Source: Brienomyrus brachyistius
Lineage: Eukaryota; Chordata; Actinopteri; Osteoglossiformes; Mormyridae
NCBI RefSeq assembly: GCF_023856365.1
Contig: NC_064551.1
Span: 1,506,501-1,570,500 of the forward strand
Length of the DNA: 64,000 nt
Direction: 5' to 3'
Below the pieces are notes generated by a model. It searched no databases. It worked only from the letters and a program-made list of their open reading frames with translations, and was not told the origin of the DNA. A program made the translations under genes and the position numbers. Positions 58,453-64,000 of this stretch are shown piece after piece; position 1 is the stretch's first letter; every line of letters starts with the position of its first letter.

Positions 58453-59580
58453 CTTCCTTTGTCTTTGCTCACTAACTGCTGCCTGTGGCAACATATTCTT
58501 GTAGATGCCTGTCTGCTCCAGAGTGTGGTCTCTTAAACTTAACAACACCGCCCCCTGGAGGAAAGCCCAGGTACATTTTTAAATATGCGACTCATGAACT
58601 GAGTTCATCTGGTCTGTGCTCAGCAGGAAAATATAATGTAGAGTAAAAAGAAGGCTCCATTTCTGCTGAAGTGTCTCCTCTGGAATACTTCCCAGCGTAT
58701 ATTTTCCAGTAACATTAGAGCCGGACTTTAAGCACAGTGGAAAGCAGATATTCTAGCTGGCTGGTACAGCATCATAATAAAGTCTATCTGCAGCTGTTTA
58801 TTTGTCCTGACGATTTCCTGTGTCGCTTTATAAAGCTATCGTGTGGCCCCAAAACACTTAAAAAGCAACAAACAGGAAACTGCCCATTGCCGCCTTCTGA
58901 AATTCAGGGAAATTGGATTAGCTTGAGGAGGTGCAGCTGGGGTGAGCAAAAACTTCCCTGAACATCCCCACCTCGCAAAAGCAGACACTCACGATCCAGA
59001 ATGCATTTGTAACTTTCCACGACATCACTAACGGAGGTGTCTACGTCACCATGGCGCCTGCCCTCAGCCAATCACCGGACAGCACCAGTGTCTTGCCACT
59101 ATCAGCCCCATTGGGGGAGCCCAACAATGTCTGCACTCAGTATGCCTGCAGTTTTGGCCGACTACCAGGGAGCCACAAGTCACCATTAAACAGCACATAC
59201 GTCTGCCAAATAGTCTGATGGTCATAAAAGCCGATTCTTAGATTTGCACCGAAGCATCTAAGAGCTCCAGTTTCATGATAATGTGTACGGCGGGCTTTGG
59301 CCAGTGCCCAGACACACTGAGTGTTTCTGAGTGTGTATAATTAGGCCAGTGCAGTATCAGCACAGACACTGGACTTGGCAGACCACCGCTCCTCTTTCTG
59401 TCATTGTCGTTGCTGCACTCTACTTGGTCCCTTACCATCTCGGACGGACAGCTTTAGGACAAACATTCTTGTCTCCGCTCTGTCTGTCTGTTTTTGGAGT
59501 TTAATAATCAGTACATTCAGATAGCTTTTACGATAATAGGAGGGTTGAAATCGGGCCTGTGGTCGTGACTGAAGAATGTA
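58453..59580. other. No gene assigned; possible exon near 59.0 kb
   Basis: Sequence at about 58982-59218 is open in one plus-strand frame (TLTIQNAFVTFHDITNGG and onward). On the minus strand a short frame, GDVDTSVSDVVESYKCILD, ends at a gtgagt donor (58992). Neither matches a protein I can name. The rest of the stretch shows no features. Confidence 0.3.
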
Positions 59581-59806
59581 CTGTGTATAGCTCAGTAGGT
59601 TAGATATCTGTGTCCGGGGGTTGTGGGTTCATGTCCTGTCGCCAGCAGAATCACTGTATCTTGGTTGGTTCTCGAGCGAAGCCGTTATCCACTACAGCCC
59701 TTGGGATTCTGCTTCACCCTGTTCTCTGTCTCAAACCTTTCCCCACTTGTATGTTGCGTCGGCTCAAGCATCTGCTGCATATAAATTAATTAATATAAAT
59801 AACTTG
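59581..59806 (+). mobile_element. tRNA-derived SINE
   Basis: The tRNA-like head has an A box (tagctcagtaggttaga) and a B box (gggttcatgtcc) about 35 bp apart. The body ends in a worn version of the common fish tail: gttgcgtcggctcaagcatc for 'gtcgctttggataaaagcatc', then tgctgcataaat-type repeats. The cloverleaf is not maintained, so it is not a tRNA gene. Confidence 0.7.
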
Positions 59807-59926
59807 GGGCCCCATCCAGGGTTATTCCCTGCCTTGCACCCATAGCTTCTGGGATAGGCTCCGGACCCCCGCGTCCTTGAATATGTCAAGCGGGTACAGA
59901 AAATGGATGGATAGAGGGATGGATGG
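59807..59926 (-). repeat. 5' half of the dispersed fish repeat
   Basis: On the plus strand 'gccccatccagggttattcc', 'cccatagcttctgggatagg', 'ctccggacccccgcgtcctt' and 'cgggtacagaaaatggatgg' are the reverse complement of the 5' half of the repeat at 45.33 kb. It abuts the SINE directly. It ends in a ggatgg run. Confidence 0.7.
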
Positions 59927-60199
59927 AAATAACTCTGTAGCCCTACTGTAGTGTTTACTAGTGAGTTTCCGGATCAGCTGTGAAGGCTATTATGGCAGCT
60001 GCATGGGCGACAGATTTATAGCATAAAGGAAGTTACCAGCCAATACTTGAACATCTAAAAGCATGAACCTATCCATAAAAGTCAACCCCCTGACATCACA
60101 GTGGCCATCTGACCTCAAGGTATAAATGCTAGTGCTATTTCAAGGGTCTGCTAAGTTCTTAGACCCGATCAAGAGCTTCTCCTGCAGGCCCGTCAGCGA

Positions 60200-60545
60200 G
60201 ACCCGAATTCCCCCCTACCCCTGCTCCTTGGACTGGGTAGCCTTTACTTTATTTGTATGTCACGCTTGGTTCACAAGATCATCTCTTATCTATAAGTCTA
60301 TTTCATCCTCAGAAAATCAGGTGACGGCTGCTGCTATGCCTCTCAGTTGGCTTGGTGATCCATCACCAGGTCTCCTCTGCTGTTTTATAGATGAAATAGC
60401 CAACCTTCTCAATGCACTCCTGTTTGACAGGTCACCACTGATGATTCACCTTGATGGTTCTCAGCCTGCTGCCTTCCTCTTCTCATTGTATATCATTATA
60501 TTCCATTACAAAAGTCAAAATCAGGTCTTCCCTTGCAATTAAAGT
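60200..60545 (+). pseudogene. Possible LINE endonuclease-domain relic
   Basis: A plus-strand frame here reads LDWVAFTLFVCHAWF, then a stretch ending GDPSPGLLCCFIDEIANLLN, then ALLFDRSPLMIHLDGSQPAAF. The spacing resembles the AP-endonuclease region of fish L2/Rex-type LINEs (P.G.L..F..E...LL......P.I.LGDFNIHL..PQAA.F), with the GDFN motif destroyed. The similarity is from memory and weak. No reverse transcriptase follows, so if real it is a dead fragment. Confidence 0.3.
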
Positions 60546-62021
60546 TCAGTTTTCTACCCATTAAACATTTCACTTTGGCCAAGCAGCCTAATAACCTCTC
60601 TTTATCTACGACGTCGACCTCTCTTGGCTGTCACTGCCCTCTGATATTTAAGCTAGAAAGACCTTCCCTGGCCTTTATATTTTGACAAACTGTGGGCTGA
60701 TTGGAGCCGGAGGAGAATGAAAGTGCAATTAAGCTGAGGAATCAGACACAGCCAGTGGAATGAATTCTTAGCCGCCAACTCAACATGACCAATATGATTG
60801 ACATGATCTTACACATTTCCCAATGCTCCCCCCTCAGGAAAGCTGACCTCCCCAGATGGTTTCTGTGGATCTCAGAGTCTCCCGAGACTGACACCTTGAG
60901 AAGAAACATCCGGTTTCTTCTACAACATCTGAAGCAACTTGTACCTGCTTTCTTCTCTAGGTGAGTTACTAGTCCTCTCCAGTTAAACCAAAATCCAAAA
61001 ATTCACGATATGTGAAGATCTACACTGGGGTGCGAGCAGATCAGGCTGGAGATGGAACAATTGCACACTGCGCAAAGTGTACATCAAACCCTATATTCCA
61101 TTATGGTGACCGTGGTCCTTTGGATGTCCGCCTTATCATTACTGTACTGGAATTAACCACATAATACAAAATTCCTTAAGCATGTTATAAAAAAAAAGAT
61201 TTAAAATGTTAAAATTTCAGGTTGTGATTTAATGACCAAGGAAAAATGTGGATATTGAGAGTAAACTAGATAAGAACCACTGTGTAATAGGAAAAACCAG
61301 AGTATCTACGAGCTGCTTTGCCTGTGTGTAACTAACCACAGGGGTACCTTGACCCCTGACCTCTGCCCTTGGGGTGGTGAGTGGCCCTTACCTGGCAGGC
61401 TCTGCCTCCTGTCTCCCCCCGCTTTGAGCAGAGTGGTTGCTTCCCCTGCTGGGCGGTCTGACACAGCGCTCACACCCAGGCTTCCTGTCAGCTTTGGCGG
61501 CCAGCAGTGAGCGTGTGAGGCAGTAGGGTCACCCTGAGCACACACAGGCGTGTGCGGCGTGACTGTGCTCGTGCGATGGATGCCTGCTCGCGCCCCTTCT
61601 GCAGAGTTCCCTAATGCCTTGGCATGTGGGAACTGTAAGACTCGCCTTGACCTTGATGACATAGAGACACACAACATGGCAAACTGGGGGTATTATCTGG
61701 GTGCAGGTTTAACAAAAAGGCGGGGAGGAACAACAGTGGCTGTTATTTTGGCTTCAGCACAAGGGAATCAGAACAATAAAAAAGGCATCGAACTTTAGGC
61801 AGGGCTATGATTGGACGGGAGAGTCCTGGACTTGTCGTCTGGGGTTCGAGAGACAAAACCTAATGATTTACGGCATCAGTGATTAGGCGCAGGTGCATGA
61901 ATGGACATTTCACATGATTTCGCCAGCATATTAAATATCAAGCTCCATTAAGTAACTCAGAGCACATAATGCAGCGCATTAAGCTGATGCAGGGCAGCGT
62001 AACTTCGATTTCGTAATAATT
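60546..62021. other. No gene recognised
   Basis: I see no conserved exon, repeat or RNA gene. The open frames near 61306-61798 on both strands have no domain. Confidence 0.45.
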
Positions 62022-62525
62022 CACACTGGGAGCTGTCCGTAGGCTGCAGCTCTGCCCATTGCGAGCACCCTGAATTACATATCTCACACTGGGAGCTGTC
62101 CGTAGGCTGCAGCCCTGCCCATTGCGAGCACCCTGAATTACATATCTCACACTGGGAGCTGTCCGTAGGCTGCAGCCCTGCCCATTGCGAGCACCCTGAA
62201 TTACATATCTCACACTGGGAGCTGTCCGTAGGCTGCAGCCCTGCCCATTGCGAGCACCCTGAATTACATATCTCACACTGGGAGCTGTCCGTAGGCTGCA
62301 GCCCTGCCCATTGCGAGCACCCTGAATTACATATCTCACACTGGGAGCTGTCCGTAGGCTGCAGCCCTGCCCATTGCGAGCACCCTGAATTACATATCTC
62401 ACACTGGGAGCTGTCCGTAGGCTGCAGCCCTGCCCATTGCGAGCACCCTGAATTACATATCTCACACTGGGAGCTGTCCGTAGGCTGCAGCTCTGCCAAT
62501 TCAGGATTGCAAGCATCCTGAATTA
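62022..62525. repeat. Minisatellite, 63-bp unit, 8 copies
   Basis: Units start with cacactgggagctgtccgta at 62022, 62085 and every 63 bp to 62463; the last is partial and diverged. Each continues ggctgcagccctgcccattg and cgagcaccctgaattacata. The first and last units carry 'gcagctctgcc' where all inner units have 'gcagccctgcc'. The 21-codon unit lacks stops in two minus-strand frames, producing artefactual frames of about 190 codons. Confidence 0.97.
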
Positions 62526-63373
62526 CTTATTTATTTTAAAAGTTCATAAAACTTGAAAATAATCCTTGAAGAGGTCTTGGTACACCAGTGTGTACTGCCA
62601 CCTAGAGGCTGTCCCAGGCAGAGCAGGGGACACCCTGGATGGGACGCCAGACCATGACAGCAGCAAACAAGTCCTGTATAATGATCATACATTATATCAA
62701 GTGATCATATTGTACTGTATTTTTTTATACCAGTTACCCATAATGCCGTGCTGCTTGGATGTCAGCACTGTTTCCTGCTGCTGCTCTTTACAGAATAAAA
62801 ATTGGTAAAATAACACCAATAAATTCAAACTCCTGCTGTCACTCACTAACCTCAGACTGCGGTTCAGTGCACAAACACCACTGCACACTGCACTTCAATG
62901 TACATCGATGCACTGCACGTCAAACATAGGCACACTGTATATCTTCTATATATTCTATATATTCTGTCTCATACACTGAGCTCCATGCATGACCCCTGAA
63001 AGGGGACACGCTTTCGCACACAGAAGGGACTTTTGAAAGTTTTTCTGAAGTTCATTTAGCATTTGCGCCGATGCGGATGTAATGTAATCTGATATGGATG
63101 TGGATGTATCTGCAAGTCTGTGTAATAATTACCAGCAGATGGCGATCTGATGTTTTAAAATTCCAGACAGATGGCGCTCCTGTTGCGTTTGTGAGCATGG
63201 ATTTCTTCAAAATGTCATTTTTTTCATTTTTCATTACGTTTATTACTAAAATGGCATTGTCTTGACTAAGACCATGATACATTCACTCATACTTTGCCCA
63301 TTAAATTGTTCAGTTTTAATGGAATGTAATTGCTTTTCCAAAAAAAGGATGGGCAAGGAGATGACTGTGGCCT
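62526..63373. other. No gene recognised; small repeat fragment
   Basis: 'ggcagagcaggggacaccct' and 'ggatgggacgccagacca' at about 62612-62655 are a fragment of the dispersed fish repeat. The remainder is AT-rich and unique-looking. Confidence 0.5.
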
Positions 63374-64000
63374 GGCAGACTGGCGCTGTTCGCTTGCGGC
63401 GTTGTGTCGGTCTCAGCCCTACCCGGTCTCCGTGCCCCCATTCTTTGGCAGACTGGCGCTGTTTGCTGGTGGCGTTGTGTCGGTCTCAGCCCTACCCGGT
63501 CTCCGTGCCCCCATTCTTTGGCAGACTGGCGCTGTTTGCTTGCGGCGTTGTGTCGGTCTCAGCCCTACCCGGTCTCCATGCCCCCATTCTTTGGCAGACT
63601 GGCGCTGTTCGCTTGCGGCGTTGTGTCGGTCTCAGCCCTACCCGGTCTCCGTGCCCCCATTCTTTGGCAGACTGGCGCTGTTCGCTTGCGGCGTTGTGTC
63701 GGTCTCAGCCCTACCCGGTCTCCGTGCCCCCATTCTTTGGCAGACTGGCGCTGTTTGCTTGCGGCGTTGTGTCGGTCTCAGCCCTACCCGGTCTCCATGC
63801 CCCCATTCTTTGGCAGACTGGCGCTGTTCGCTTGCGGCGTTGTGTCGGTCTCAGCCCTACCCGCTCTCCGTGCCCCCATTGTTTGGCAGACTGGCGCTGT
63901 TTGCTTGCGGCGTTGTGTCGGTCTCAGCCCTACCCGGTCTCCATGCCCCCATTCTTTGGCAGACTGGCGCTGTTCGCTTGCGGGGTTGTGTCGGTCTCAG
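63374..64000. repeat. Minisatellite, 73-bp unit, more than 8 copies, runs off the window
   Basis: Units start with ggcagactggcgctgttcgc at 63374, 63447, 63520 and every 73 bp. Each continues ttgcggcgttgtgtcggtct, cagccctacccggtctccgt and gcccccattcttt. Variant pairs are linked: copies with 'tttgc' usually carry 'ccatgcc', while copies with 'ttcgc' carry 'ccgtgcc'. The array continues past base 64000. Confidence 0.96.

Noticed and set aside
57860..58504. Cys/Val-rich repeat frames on both strands
   Set aside because: They come from the hairpin minisatellite. Linker lengths vary by non-multiples of three, yet the frames persist because the unit lacks stops.
59581..59660. Possible tRNA gene
   Set aside because: A and B boxes are present, but the acceptor and anticodon stems do not pair and a SINE tail follows.
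60126..60542. 138-codon plus-strand frame as a new gene
   Set aside because: Its only recognisable pattern is weak similarity to a LINE endonuclease; it lacks splice sites and conserved family features.
61938..62516. 192-codon frame of 21-residue repeats
   Set aside because: It is the 63-bp minisatellite. The alternative frame is equally open, which argues against selection on a protein.

Overview
This is vertebrate nuclear DNA, almost certainly from a ray-finned fish. Coding exons are split by GT-AG introns and make up well under 2% of the window. The dispersed repeats are of fish types: a Tc1-like element with an 'attaggtacacc' terminus, tRNA-derived SINEs, LINE 3' remnants, and a repeat starting 'atccatccatccattttcc' and ending 'gtgctaaccac'. 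I cannot name the species.

Two genes can be supported, both on the minus strand. (1) The 5' end of jag2 (Jagged-2, a Notch ligand): exon 1 with start codon and signal peptide (7612-7544) and exon 2 with the MNNL domain (6958-6638). The rest of the gene lies beyond base 1, since no exon 3 is visible in the 6.6 kb of intron 2 present. (2) A complete nudt14 (UDP-sugar diphosphatase of the Nudix family) in five coding exons spread over 23.4 kb: 44808-44728, 32741-32698, 26020-25956, 24076-23845 and 21647-21398. The splice phases fit and give a 223-residue protein, close to the human length. The order nudt14-jag2 on one strand matches human 14q32 (JAG2-NUDT14-BRF1), which supports the jag2 paralogue call.

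Layout: 1-6637 jag2 intron 2; 6638-7612 jag2 exons 1-2; about 7613-8010 jag2 promoter with GC box and CCAAT; 8.0-21.4 kb intergenic DNA with a Tc1-type MITE, a SINE, a LINE remnant and five minisatellites; 21.4-44.8 kb nudt14 with two intronic minisatellites, one of them 1.7 kb with higher-order structure; 45.8-46.1 kb a CpG island that may hold a noncoding first exon of nudt14 and may also fire in the opposite direction; 46.1-64 kb with no gene I can recognise, although BRF1 would be expected next by synteny. This last part contains a 2.3-kb inverted-repeat element with two solo LTRs nested inside it, more SINE and LINE relics, and three large minisatellites, the last running off the window end.

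Ten minisatellites with unrelated unit sequences (units of about 28 to 93 bp) occupy roughly 5.6 kb. They generate nearly all of the long open frames outside real exons. I found no CRISPR array, no operon and no convincing new biochemical system. The most interesting structures are the nested transposon at 50.5-52.9 kb, the homogenisation patterns of the minisatellites, a minisatellite born inside a dispersed repeat, and the possible bidirectional CpG island upstream of nudt14.
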